Below, piece after piece: positions 1 through 7,327 of a DNA stretch of 64,000 nucleotides. Source of the DNA: Streptomyces sp. WZ.A104. Its GTDB lineage: Bacteria; Actinomycetota; Actinomycetes; Streptomycetales; Streptomycetaceae. The stretch lies in the NCBI RefSeq assembly GCF_002382885.1, contig NZ_NWVL01000008.1, forward strand, positions 1 through 64,000, read 5' to 3'. Positions within the stretch are counted from its first letter, which is position 1. Each line of letters opens with the position of its first letter. The notes under the pieces were generated by a model. It worked only from the letters and a program-made list of their open reading frames with translations, searched no databases and was not told the DNA's origin. The position numbers and the translations under genes are program-made.

Positions 1-1269
1 GCGCATCCGGCCGCCGCGACGGGCTGGGTCCGGCCGCCCGCCGGGCTGAGCGCCTCGGGCCCGGCGCCCACGGCCCCCACCGCCCCCGTACCGTCTCCGG
101 GGCCCGCCCCGGACACCTCACCCGCGGCGCCCGAACGCTGGCGGCCCTGGCGCTTCCGCATGTCCAACGACGTGTGGGGCACGCCGGTCGTCTCCGGTGA
201 CCTGCTGTACGTGACGTCCTTCGAGGTCCACGCGCTGGACGTGGGCAACGGGCGACGCCAGTTCAAGACCCGGGACGTGGCCTGGGCGATGGCCGTCGAG
301 GGCGGCCGTATCCACGCCTCGGACGGCCCGTCCCTGTACGCGCTGGACGCCACGTCCGGCGCCGAGCAGTGGCGGCTCCGGACGGACGCCTGGGTGTACG
401 CCCTCAAGGCCGACCGGGGCACGGTCCTGACCGCGACCCGGGGCGGCGGTGTCCAGGGCTGGGAGGCGTCCAACGGCGAGAAGCTGTGGGAGATCACCGG
501 CGCCCAGACCGACTTCGAGACGGCGGAGGCCGGTCCGGTCATCCACGACGGCACTGCGTACGTCTGGCAGGACGCCAGGCTCCGCGCGCTGGACGCCCGT
601 ACGGGCATCGAGCGCTGGTCGTACCCCATCGGCGACGCGGCCTCCTGCGGCGGCGTCCCGGTCCGGGTCACCCCCGCCCCCGACGGCTACGTCTACATCG
701 CGGCGGGCACCCGGGTGCTGGCGGTGGAGACCAACTCAGGCCGGGTGCGCTGGCACTTCGAGGCCCCGGCGGTCTTCCTCTCGCCGCCCGCGTTCGCCCC
801 GGGCCCGGCGGTGACCGGCGGCGGGGTGTACCTCGCGGACTACCTCGGCACGGTGTACGCGCTGGACGCGACGACCGGCAAGGACCGCTGGCGCATCGCC
901 ACGGAGGCCCGGTCCTCGATCGAGCCGGTGCTGGTCGCGGTGGGCAACGTGCACGTCGGCAGCGGCAGTGCGCTGTACACCCTGGACGCGGTCACCGGCA
1001 CCCCGAAGTGGCGCTTCGCGGCGGGCGGCGACGTGGTGGGCTCCCCGGTGGTCGCGGACGGCCGCGTCCACTTCGGCTCGGCCGACCACGTCCTCTACAC
1101 CCTGGACGCGGCAGGCGGCCAGCTGCGCTGGAAGCTGGCGACGGGCGGCGAGATCACGGGCTCACCGGTGGCGCGAGCGGGCGTGGTCTACGCGTGCAGC
1201 AAGGACCGGTGCGTGTACGCGCTGGACGCGCTGAAGGGCACGGGCACGGGGAACAGGGCGAGGGCCTGA
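1..1269 (+). CDS. PQQ-like beta-propeller protein, C-terminal part (AfsK-type kinase sensor domain likely)
   Basis: The frame is open from the window edge, so the N terminus is missing; 422 residues are visible. A Pro/Ala-rich linker (about residues 1-45) is followed by eight or nine blades of the PQQ/WD-like type, each with a core such as YALDATTGKDRW, LYTLDAVTGTPKW or LRALDARTGIERW. In streptomycetes this layout (low-complexity linker then propeller) is typical of the extracellular or ligand-sensing half of AfsK-like Ser/Thr kinases, but the kinase half lies outside the window, so that identity is inferred. A stand-alone secreted PQQ-repeat protein is the alternative. A short hairpin 4 nt after the stop looks like its terminator. 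Confidence 0.8.
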   Translation, partial: AHPAAATGWVRPPAGLSASGPAPTAPTAPVPSPGPAPDTSPAAPERWRPWRFRMSNDVWGTPVVSGDLLYVTSFEVHALDVGNGRRQFKTRDVAWAMAVEGGRIHASDGPSLYALDATSGAEQWRLRTDAWVYALKADRGTVLTATRGGGVQGWEASNGEKLWEITGAQTDFETAEAGPVIHDGTAYVWQDARLRALDARTGIERWSYPIGDAASCGGVPVRVTPAPDGYVYIAAGTRVLAVETNSGRVRWHFEAPAVFLSPPAFAPGPAVTGGGVYLADYLGTVYALDATTGKDRWRIATEARSSIEPVLVAVGNVHVGSGSALYTLDAVTGTPKWRFAAGGDVVGSPVVADGRVHFGSADHVLYTLDAAGGQLRWKLATGGEITGSPVARAGVVYACSKDRCVYALDALKGTGTGNRARA

Positions 1270-1272
1270 CGT

Positions 1273-1292
1273 CCGAGGGCGGAAGCCCTCGG
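1273..1292. terminator. Short bidirectional hairpin between convergent genes
   Basis: CCGAGGGC and GCCCTCGG are perfect 8-bp arms around a GGAA loop, starting 4 nt after the stop of the propeller gene and 13 nt beyond the stop of the convergent membrane-protein gene. No U-tract is present, as is usual for actinomycete terminators. Confidence 0.5.
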
Positions 1293-1304
1293 CGGGGGCG
1301 GCCG

Positions 1305-1979
1305 TCACTCCCGCGGGGGCGCGGGCGACGGGGTCCCGTGCGGCGGGTGTACGGGATCGCGAGGGTCGGCCTCCGCCTGCGGATACGACCGCGTACGGGG
1401 GTCACGGGGATCGGGCCCCGTGTACGGGTCCACCTCCGGCTCCGGCCACGGCGAGGTCTGTACGGACATCCCCGGCTCCTGCGTGGGCGGCCACGTGTCC
1501 ACCTGATCCGCCGCCGGCGCGGCATACGGCTCCACAGGCTCCCGCTCCCGACGCCGCTCCCGCCGACTCCGCCGGCCCCTCATCAGCAACGCCCCGATCA
1601 GCATCAGCGCCCCGCCCGCCAGGGCGTTGGCCACGCCCACCTGCAACCCCGCCCCGTCCCCGCCCACCACCAGCGAGCCCGCCGCCTGTCCCTGGCGCAC
1701 CATCCACAGGATGGTGAAGCCGAGCACCACCAGCCCCGCGAGGGCGACCACGATCCGCGAGCGGAGCACCACGCCCGCGAGCACCAGCAGGGCCGCGAAC
1801 AGGAACGGCAGCAGGATCGAGACCAGCACGCCCGACTCCGTGCCGGTGATCCCCTCGAAGAGGTCCCGCACCCGGTACTCACGCCCCAGCCGCCCGGCGT
1901 ACCACTCGCGGAACGGGCTCAGCACGGCGGAGGCCGCCCCGGCGAGCGCGACGAGGGAGCCGAGGATGTTGCGGATCAT
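1305..1979 (-). CDS. Small integral membrane protein, unknown function
   Basis: 224 residues starting MIRNILGSL, with a good ribosome site (GGAGG, 6 nt spacing). The N-terminal 140 residues hold four hydrophobic segments (around residues 5-20, 50-70, 75-95 and 112-135), the first followed by a conserved-looking SPFREWYAGRLG stretch. The C-terminal third is a polar, Arg-rich then Pro/Asp/Glu-rich cytoplasmic tail. This resembles small four-helix actinobacterial membrane proteins of unknown role; I cannot name a family. It is convergent with the propeller gene and divergent from the secreted protein at 2181. Confidence 0.75.
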   Translation of the reverse strand: MIRNILGSLVALAGAASAVLSPFREWYAGRLGREYRVRDLFEGITGTESGVLVSILLPFLFAALLVLAGVVLRSRIVVALAGLVVLGFTILWMVRQGQAAGSLVVGGDGAGLQVGVANALAGGALMLIGALLMRGRRSRRERRREREPVEPYAAPAADQVDTWPPTQEPGMSVQTSPWPEPEVDPYTGPDPRDPRTRSYPQAEADPRDPVHPPHGTPSPAPPRE

Positions 1980-2180
1980 CGTCAGCCTCCGGCGGCGTCG
2001 TCCAGCGTGTTGCCCAGCGCGCGTACGCGGACATCCCCTCCCGTCCCCGACGCTACGCCCGGCCGACCACCCCTGCCACGCGGACCATGACCGTACCGTG
2101 ACAGGGTCATGACCTGCGCAGGGAGCTCCGCACGGCATGCTGAGGGCGACAGCACAACGACACTCAAGGGGGCTGTATCG

Positions 2181-2684
2181 ATGATGCGGCGACAGATGAA
2201 GCTCGCGGCGGTCCTGGTCGTGGTGGTGCTCGCGCTCACCGGATTCTCGACGTCCACCAGCGGAGGCAAGAGCGGCAAGAGCAGGAGCGGCAAGAGCAGC
2301 AGCTCCGGCGGCGGCTGCTCCAGCTCGAAGAAGAGCAACAACGGCTACTCCTCGTCCTCGGGCTCGTCCGGCTCCCGCAACCGGCCCCCGGCGCGCACCG
2401 CCTCCAAGGTCCCGACCGTCTCGGTGGTCCGCTGCGCCCAGCCGGGTGAGGGCGCCCGCAAGGCGGACACCTCGTCGCTGGTCGAGGTGCGGGCGAAGGA
2501 GCAGGGCCTGCGGGAGTACAAGGTCAGCGTGCGGTTCCTCGACGCCCTGGGCAAGATCGTGGACACGGCCGAGACCACCACGTTCGTAGAGGGCGGCAAG
2601 TCCCGCAGGCTGACCTTGCCGATGGGCGACGTCGGCAAGGTGTCCCAGGTCGAGCGCTGCGAGGCGACGGTCCGCCGCACCTGA
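2181..2684 (+). CDS. Small secreted Ser/Lys-rich protein
   Basis: 167 residues. The chosen ATG (MMRRQMKLAAVL) follows an AAGGGGG ribosome site by 8 nt; an upstream GTG would add a tail with no membrane features. Residues 1-25 form a Sec-type signal peptide (basic start, then a run of Leu/Val/Ala, then TGFSTS). There is no lipobox Cys at the right place. Residues 28-65 are low-complexity Gly/Ser/Lys, followed by a folded-looking domain (about residues 75-165) with two Cys (VVRCAQ and VERCEA) that could form a disulphide. Function unknown; likely an extracytoplasmic protein. Confidence 0.7.
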   Translation: MMRRQMKLAAVLVVVVLALTGFSTSTSGGKSGKSRSGKSSSSGGGCSSSKKSNNGYSSSSGSSGSRNRPPARTASKVPTVSVVRCAQPGEGARKADTSSLVEVRAKEQGLREYKVSVRFLDALGKIVDTAETTTFVEGGKSRRLTLPMGDVGKVSQVERCEATVRRT

Positions 2685-2706
2685 CACGGCACCCCGGGCC
2701 CCCGGG

Positions 2707-2750
2707 ACCCGAGGCGCCCCAGGGCTGGCTCACCGCACCCGAGGCGCCCC
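2707..2750. repeat. Two copies of a 14-bp repeat, 30 bp apart, at the crotonase stop codon
   Basis: ACCCGAGGCGCCCC occurs at 2707-2720 and 2737-2750. The second copy encodes the last residues of the crotonase on the minus strand and the first lies just beyond its stop (2730-2732). It resembles the longer 3'-end arrays seen elsewhere in the window. Confidence 0.6.
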
Positions 2751-3527
2751 GCCCGCGCCTCCGTTCCCGCCCCCGCTCGCCCGCCCCTCGAACAGCTCCG
2801 CCTGACGCTCCGGTGACAGGTTCCCCAGCGCGATCAGCGCGGGCGCCTGGGCCATCGCCTGGGTCCGGGCCGCCTCCTTCGCGGACCAGACCGCCCTGAC
2901 CGTGCCCTGTACCGCCTCCGTCGGGTACGCGGCGACCACCGCCGCCGACCGCAGCGCCGCCGCCACCGCGCCGCCGGGCTCCGTCACCTCGCTGACGAGC
3001 CCGACCGCGTACGCCCGCTCCGCGCTCACCCGTTCCGCGGTGCCCATCAGGGACATCCGGGCGACCTCCCCGAACGGCATGCGCTGGGCCATCGCGATGG
3101 CCTCGTACGCCGAGACCATCCCGTACGTCGTGTGCGGGTCGAAGAACGTCGCCTCCCGGGACGCGACGACGAACTCCGCCTCGCCCAGCAGATAGAACGC
3201 CCCGCCGCAGGCCATTCCCTCCACCGCGGCGATCACCGGCTTCCACAGGTCGTTCGCCTTGGGGCCGATCCGCAGGAGCGGGTCGTCGACGGCGTACGGG
3301 GACGGGGGCTGCGGGACGGTCATCCCCCGGTCGATGCCGGTGCAGAAGGCGCGGGTGCCGGCCCCGGTGAGGACGGCGGCCCGCACATTCTCGTCGAACC
3401 GCAACTCCCGCCAGAGCGAGCCGAGTCCGTCAGCCGTCTCCAGGTCGATCGCGTTCAGCTTCTCCGGCCGGTCCAGGGTGACGAGGGCGACCCCGGTGGC
3501 CGCCTCCCGTTCGATGCGCAGGGTCAT
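2730..3527 (-). CDS. Enoyl-CoA hydratase/isomerase (crotonase) family protein
   Basis: 265 residues with the crotonase fold signature: VTLDRPEKLNAID near residue 16, the oxyanion-hole segment AFCTGIDRG (60-68) and the second oxyanion segment EGMACGGAF (103-111). By eye, the two catalytic Glu positions of classical enoyl-CoA hydratase fall on Arg124 and His132 (REATFFDPH), so simple hydratase activity is doubtful and an isomerase, thioesterase or ring-cleavage role is possible. Last gene of a three-gene minus-strand operon: it starts 3 nt after the DUF35 gene stop. The C terminus is Gly-rich. Substrate unknown; acyl-CoA catabolism inferred from neighbours. Confidence 0.88.
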   Translation of the reverse strand: MTLRIEREAATGVALVTLDRPEKLNAIDLETADGLGSLWRELRFDENVRAAVLTGAGTRAFCTGIDRGMTVPQPPSPYAVDDPLLRIGPKANDLWKPVIAAVEGMACGGAFYLLGEAEFVVASREATFFDPHTTYGMVSAYEAIAMAQRMPFGEVARMSLMGTAERVSAERAYAVGLVSEVTEPGGAVAAALRSAAVVAAYPTEAVQGTVRAVWSAKEAARTQAMAQAPALIALGNLSPERQAELFEGRASGGGNGGAGGAPRVR

Positions 3528-3530
3528 GGC

Positions 3531-3980
3531 TCACCGCTCCAGCAGCCAACGCACAAGCGTGACGGAGCCACTTGGCCCCATCGGGCAGAAGAGTGCCCGT
3601 ACCGGCGCCCCGATCCGCAGCCGGGCCGGGTCGACGGAGTTCAGCGGGGCGTCGGGGGAGGCGACGACGTTCCCGGCCAGCCGGATGTGCGGGGCGTCCG
3701 CCAGCTCCACCACTACCGCGTTGTACGGGGCCTGTTCGGCGTACGCGGGGAGCAGCGGCGGGTGCGGGATCACGTACGACCAGAGGCGGCCGCGCCCGCT
3801 CATCTCCCGCCACTCGCTCTCGAACGACCCGCAGTGCGGGCAGCAGGGCCGGGGCGGGAAGCGGAGTTCGCCGCAGGCGGGGGCGGCGCAGGCCTGGACG
3901 CGGAGTTCGCCACGGGCGGCGTACTCCCAGTAGGGCGCGCCGTCCTCGTCGGGGACGGGCGGCAGCAGTGCATCGGGCAT
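3531..3980 (-). CDS. DUF35 OB-fold / zinc-ribbon acyl-CoA-associated protein
   Basis: 149 residues. The N-terminal half carries a rubredoxin-like zinc ribbon with Cys at CAAPACG and CCPHCG (residues 31-51), followed by an OB-fold region with the typical GRLWSYVIPH and YNAVVVELAD segments. Proteins of this family pair with SCP-x-type thiolases, acting as a subunit or CoA-binding partner in the retro-aldol or thiolase step of side-chain degradation. Here the thiolase-like gene lies 18 nt upstream on the same strand, which is the classical arrangement. Start supported by AGGAG 6 nt upstream. Confidence 0.87.
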   Translation of the reverse strand: MPDALLPPVPDEDGAPYWEYAARGELRVQACAAPACGELRFPPRPCCPHCGSFESEWREMSGRGRLWSYVIPHPPLLPAYAEQAPYNAVVVELADAPHIRLAGNVVASPDAPLNSVDPARLRIGAPVRALFCPMGPSGSVTLVRWLLER

Positions 3981-3998
3981 GGCGGTCTCCTCGACTCC

Positions 3999-5147
3999 TC
4001 AGTTCCGCAACAGGACGGCGGAGGTCGGCACGCCCTCACCGGCCGTGACCAGGCAGGTGGCGGCGTCGGGCACCTGGGCGGTGGAGGTGCCGCGCAGTTG
4101 CTTGACGCCCTCGGTGATGAGGTTGAAGCCGTGGACGTACGCCTCGCTCAGCCCGCCGCCCCCGGTGTTGACCGGCAGCCGCCCGCCGCTCTCCAGGGCC
4201 CCGCCCTCGGTGAACGCGCCGCCCTCGCCGCGCCCGCAGAAGCCGTACCCCTCCAGGGAGAGCGGGACGAGCGGGGTGAACGCGTCGTAGATCTGGGCCA
4301 CATCGACATCGTCGGGCCCGAAGTCGGCCTGTTTCCAGAGCTGTCGGGCGGCCGTCCAGGCGGGTCCGGTGAGCGGGTCGTCGTTCCAGTAGTTGACCAT
4401 CCCGTGGTGCTGGGCGGGCAGCCCCTGGGCGACGGAATGGAGGTAGACCGGCTTCCGGCGGCAGTCGCGGGCGCGCTCGGCGGAGACGATGACGCAGGCC
4501 AACGCCCCGTCCGTCTCCAGGCAGTTGTCGAAGAGGCAGAGGGGTTCGCTGATCCAGCGGGCGGTCATGTACATCTCGCGGGTCAGCGGGCGCTCGTACA
4601 TGATCGCGTCCGGGTTCTGGTTGGCCCGGTTACGGCAGGCGAGGGCGACGTTGAAGAGGTGGTCGCGGGTGGCCCCGTACTCGTGCATGTAGCGCCGGGC
4701 CAGCATGCCGATCTCGTCGGCGGGCCGCAGCAGCCCGTAGGGCCGGGTCCACTGGGCGGGCGTGGGGAGTTGGGTGGCGGTGTTCTTCCACGGCCGGGGC
4801 CCGGACCCACGTTTGCGCGACCGCCAGGCGACGCCGACGCTCGCCTGCCCGGTGGCGACGGCGGCGGCGAGATGGGCGAGGGTGGCGCAGGACCCCCCGC
4901 CCCCGTACCCCACCTTGCTGAAGAAGGTGACGTCCCCGGCCCCGATCGCCTTGGCGACCTCGACCTCGTCGGTCTCCTCCATGGTGTACGAGGCGAAGCC
5001 GTCGACCTCCGAGGGGGCGATGCCCGCGTCGTCGAGGGCGGCCAGGATCGCCCGGCAGGCGAGCGTCTTCTCGGACTCCGGGAGCCGTTTCGCGAACGCC
5101 GTCTGCCCGATCCCGGCTATCGCTGTCGCGTCCTTGAGCGTCGCCAT
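3999..5147 (-). CDS. Thiolase-like / lipid-transfer (SCP-x-type) acyl-CoA enzyme
   Basis: 382 residues of the thiolase superfamily. The segment YGGGGSCATLAHLA holds Cys87, in the place of the thiolase nucleophile; GTGRG-like loops and HGFNLITEGVKQLRG near the C terminus fit the SCP-x/Ltp branch rather than FadA. Such proteins act with DUF35 partners in acyl-CoA chain shortening or retro-aldol cleavage. First gene of the minus-strand operon with the DUF35 and crotonase genes. GGGAGG lies 7 nt before the ATG. It is divergent from the acyl-CoA synthetase, and a 15-bp palindrome lies between the two starts. Confidence 0.87.
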   Translation of the reverse strand: MATLKDATAIAGIGQTAFAKRLPESEKTLACRAILAALDDAGIAPSEVDGFASYTMEETDEVEVAKAIGAGDVTFFSKVGYGGGGSCATLAHLAAAVATGQASVGVAWRSRKRGSGPRPWKNTATQLPTPAQWTRPYGLLRPADEIGMLARRYMHEYGATRDHLFNVALACRNRANQNPDAIMYERPLTREMYMTARWISEPLCLFDNCLETDGALACVIVSAERARDCRRKPVYLHSVAQGLPAQHHGMVNYWNDDPLTGPAWTAARQLWKQADFGPDDVDVAQIYDAFTPLVPLSLEGYGFCGRGEGGAFTEGGALESGGRLPVNTGGGGLSEAYVHGFNLITEGVKQLRGTSTAQVPDAATCLVTAGEGVPTSAVLLRN

Positions 5148-5202
5148 CCGCTGACCTCCCGCACTGTCGCGCCTGCTGACAGCGGCAGAGGCTACCGCTA
5201 AT

Positions 5203-5217
5203 CTGACGGATAGTCAG
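5203..5217. promoter_or_regulatory. 15-bp palindrome, candidate operator (site 1) in the divergent acyl-CoA promoter
   Basis: CTGACGGATAGTCAG lies 55 nt upstream of the thiolase start and about 31 nt upstream of the synthetase start. Twelve of fifteen positions obey two-fold symmetry, or 5-bp arms CTGAC/GTCAG around a 5-nt centre. It differs at only two positions from the palindrome at 10566-10580, so the two are probably read by one dimeric repressor, most likely TetR-like by size. Confidence 0.6.
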
Positions 5218-5250
5218 CTAGTGCGGCGGCGGCAGGAGGGCGGGCGCGTG

Positions 5251-6861
5251 ATGCGGGGCGACCAGGAGTGGGGCAGCATCCCGGGGCTGGTACGGGCTGC
5301 GGCGGAACGGTACGGCCCGGCCGAGGCGGTGGCCGACGGCCGCACCCGCCTCTCGTACGCCGAACTCGGCGACCGCGTGGACCGCGCCGCCGCCGCGTGC
5401 ATCGCCGCCGGGGTCGAGCCGGGGGACCGGGTCGCGATCTGGGCCCCGAACACGCTGGACTGGATCGTCTCCGCGCTGGGGGCGGTGACGGCGGGCGCGG
5501 TGCTGGTCCCGCTGAACACCCGCTTCAAGGGGACGGAGGCGGCGTACATCCTGCGGCGCAGCCGGGCGAGGCTGCTGTTCGTCACGGGGACGTTCCTGGG
5601 GACGTCGTACGTGGCGTCACTGCGGCGGGCGGAGGTGAAGCTGCCGGACCTGGAGCGGGTGGTGGTGCTGGCGGACACGGCCCCCGAGGACTACACGAGC
5701 TGGCCGGAGTTCCTGGCGGCGGGCGAAGGGGTGCCGTCCTCGTCCGTACGGGACCGGGCGGCGGCCATCGCCCCCTCGGCCCCCTCCGACCTGACCTACA
5801 CCTCCGGCACGACGGGCGCGCCCAAGGGCGCGGTGATCACCCATGCCCAGACGCTGCGCGCGTACGAGATCTGGAGCGAACTGGCGGGCCTGCGCGAGGG
5901 CGACCGCTACCTGATCGTGAACCCCTTCTTCCACACCTTCGGGTACAAGGCGGGGATCATCGCCTGTCTGATGCGGGGGGCCACGATGGTGCCGCAGCCG
6001 GTGTTCAACGTGGACACGGTGCTGGCGAACATCGCGGCGGAACGGATCTCGGTCCTGCCCGGCCCGCCCACCCTCCACCAGTCCCTCCTGGACCACCCGG
6101 CACGCGCGGCCCACGACCTCTCGGCCCTCCGCCTGGTCGTCACCGGCGCGGCGGTGGTCCCCCTCCACCTGGTGGAACGCCTGCGCAACGAGCTCCACAT
6201 CGCCACGGTCCTCACGGCGTACGGCCTCTCCGAGGCGAGCGGCATCGTCACCATGTGCCGCCGCGGCGACGCACCGGAGGCCGTGGCCACGACCTCGGGC
6301 CGCGCGATCCCCGGCACGGAGGTACGCGTCCTGGCGGCCCCGGGCGCCCCGGGCGAGGTCCAGGTCCGCGGCTTCAACGTGATGAGCGGCTACTTCGAGG
6401 ACCCGGACACCACGGCCCGGGCGTTCACCCCGGACGGCTGGCTCCGCACCGGCGACGTGGGCGTCCTGGACGAGGCGGGCCGCCTGCGGATCACGGACCG
6501 GATCAAGGACATGTTCATCGTGGGCGGCTTCAACGCCTACCCGGCCGAGATCGAACAGCTCCTCGGCCTCCACCCGGACATCGCCGACGTGGCGGTCATC
6601 GGCGTCCCGGACCCCCGCCTCGGCGAGGTCGGCAAGGCCTACGCGGTCCGCCGCCGGGGCGCGACGCTCACCGCGGACGACCTGATCGCCTGGTCCCGCC
6701 GCGAGATGGCGAACTTCAAGGTCCCGAGGACGGTGGAGTTCGTTCCGGAGCTCCCGCGCAACGCGAGCGGCAAGGTGGTGAAGGGGGAGCTGCGGGGGCG
6801 GGGGCAGGGGCTCCTTCGGCCGGGTTCGCCCGATGGCCTCAGCCCGACGGCCGAGGCGTGA
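5251..6861 (+). CDS. Acyl-CoA synthetase (AMP-forming, FadD3-like)
   Basis: 536 residues from ATG 5251; GTG 5248 is equally possible, with AGGAGGG ending 7 nt before it. The adenylation motif TYTSGTTGAPKG sits at residues 183-194, the hinge and A8 region at DMFIVGGFNAYPAEIE, and the catalytic A10 lysine in RNASGKVVKGELR near residue 515. It activates a carboxylic acid to the acyl-AMP and then the CoA thioester, in the cytoplasm. Divergent pairing with thiolase, DUF35 and crotonase genes suggests it opens a small catabolic or side-chain-degradation pathway; the substrate cannot be read from sequence. A 14-bp hairpin follows the stop. Confidence 0.9.
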   Translation: MRGDQEWGSIPGLVRAAAERYGPAEAVADGRTRLSYAELGDRVDRAAAACIAAGVEPGDRVAIWAPNTLDWIVSALGAVTAGAVLVPLNTRFKGTEAAYILRRSRARLLFVTGTFLGTSYVASLRRAEVKLPDLERVVVLADTAPEDYTSWPEFLAAGEGVPSSSVRDRAAAIAPSAPSDLTYTSGTTGAPKGAVITHAQTLRAYEIWSELAGLREGDRYLIVNPFFHTFGYKAGIIACLMRGATMVPQPVFNVDTVLANIAAERISVLPGPPTLHQSLLDHPARAAHDLSALRLVVTGAAVVPLHLVERLRNELHIATVLTAYGLSEASGIVTMCRRGDAPEAVATTSGRAIPGTEVRVLAAPGAPGEVQVRGFNVMSGYFEDPDTTARAFTPDGWLRTGDVGVLDEAGRLRITDRIKDMFIVGGFNAYPAEIEQLLGLHPDIADVAVIGVPDPRLGEVGKAYAVRRRGATLTADDLIAWSRREMANFKVPRTVEFVPELPRNASGKVVKGELRGRGQGLLRPGSPDGLSPTAEA

Positions 6862-6883
6862 GCAGGTCGTGCCTGGACATGCC

Positions 6884-6922
6884 GCGGCCGCGGTGGCTCC
6901 CCCTCGGTGCCACCGCGGCCGC
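6884..6922. terminator. Strong bidirectional hairpin between synthetase and repeat-peptide gene
   Basis: GCGGCCGCGGTGGC (6884-6897) and its exact complement (6909-6922) form a 14-bp perfect stem with an 11-nt loop, midway between the two convergent stops (6861 and 6948). Confidence 0.75.
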
Positions 6923-6947
6923 TCCCCCGTATCCCCGTCGGGAAGGT

Positions 6948-7124
6948 CTAGGCGGGCTCGCCCGTCGCGTGGTTGTCGAGCGGCTTGACCGTGCCGCCGG
7001 TGGCGTGGTTGTCCAGCGGCTTCAGCACGCCACCCGTCGCGTGATTGTCCTGCGTCGTGGCTTCCCCGCCGGTGGCGTGGTTGTCGAGCGGCTTCACGAC
7101 CGGCTTCTTCTGCGCATCGCTCAT
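6948..7124 (-). CDS. 58-aa tandem-repeat peptide (DNHATGG repeats)
   Basis: A 58-residue ORF with ATG at 7124 preceded by GGAG (6 nt spacing). After MSDAQKKPVV come four units with the core DNHATG(G/E) at residues 14, 26, 38 and 50, an exact 12-residue period; three carry KPL before the core and one has TTQ. The codons of the units differ synonymously, so the peptide sequence rather than the DNA is being kept. No signal peptide, membrane segment or Cys is visible. It lies 203 nt downstream of the SARP gene on the same strand and ends at a strong hairpin. I believe similar short repeat proteins occur in other streptomycetes under uninformative names, but could not check. Function unknown; candidates are a signalling or multi-copy precursor peptide or a small regulator of the SARP. 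Confidence 0.75.
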   Translation of the reverse strand: MSDAQKKPVVKPLDNHATGGEATTQDNHATGGVLKPLDNHATGGTVKPLDNHATGEPA

Positions 7125-7169
7125 GGTGTTCTCCAGCTCCCTGAATGGCTGTGCTCGGACTCGACGAGC

Positions 7170-7204
7170 CTGCCCGGCAACTCCCCCGTCGGGTTGCCGG
7201 GCAG
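7170..7204. other. 12-bp perfect inverted repeat between SARP and peptide gene
   Basis: CTGCCCGGCAAC (7170-7181) and GTTGCCGGGCAG (7193-7204) with an 11-nt loop. On the minus strand it is 124 nt after the SARP stop and 46 nt before the peptide start, so it may be a SARP terminator, a stabilising processed end, or a structure in the peptide mRNA leader. Confidence 0.55.
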
Positions 7205-7298
7205 GTGTCGTTCGGCCGCTCAACCTACCTCTGCGGCCGAGGCCGGCCCGTCTGCCCCCCGACGCGACGGAACGACTGGAACCACCATGTCGGGGCGC

Positions 7299-7316
7299 GA
7301 TAAACGAATGATGAAC
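7299..7316 (-). promoter_or_regulatory. Candidate AfsR/PhoP-like direct repeat upstream of the peptide gene
   Basis: Read on the minus strand, GTTCATC and GTTTATC are spaced with an 11-nt period (7316-7310 and 7305-7299). This matches the layout of PHO-box/AfsR sites (GTTCACC-like heptamers every 11 nt) recognised by AfsR-type SARPs. It begins 12 nt after the SARP stop and is 175 nt upstream of the peptide start. No good -10 box was found, so the promoter is inferred. Confidence 0.4.
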
Positions 7317-7327
7317 GCCTCGCGGGT

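Noticed and set aside
118..1234. Long open frames on both strands overlapping the propeller gene
   Set aside because: They are GC-rich shadow frames with Arg/Pro/Gly-rich nonsense sequence; only the frame with repeating propeller blades is credible.
3132..5201. A 689-codon plus-strand frame opposite the DUF35 and thiolase genes
   Set aside because: Composition is typical of antisense reading of GC-rich genes and no motif is present; the minus-strand frames carry clear family signatures.
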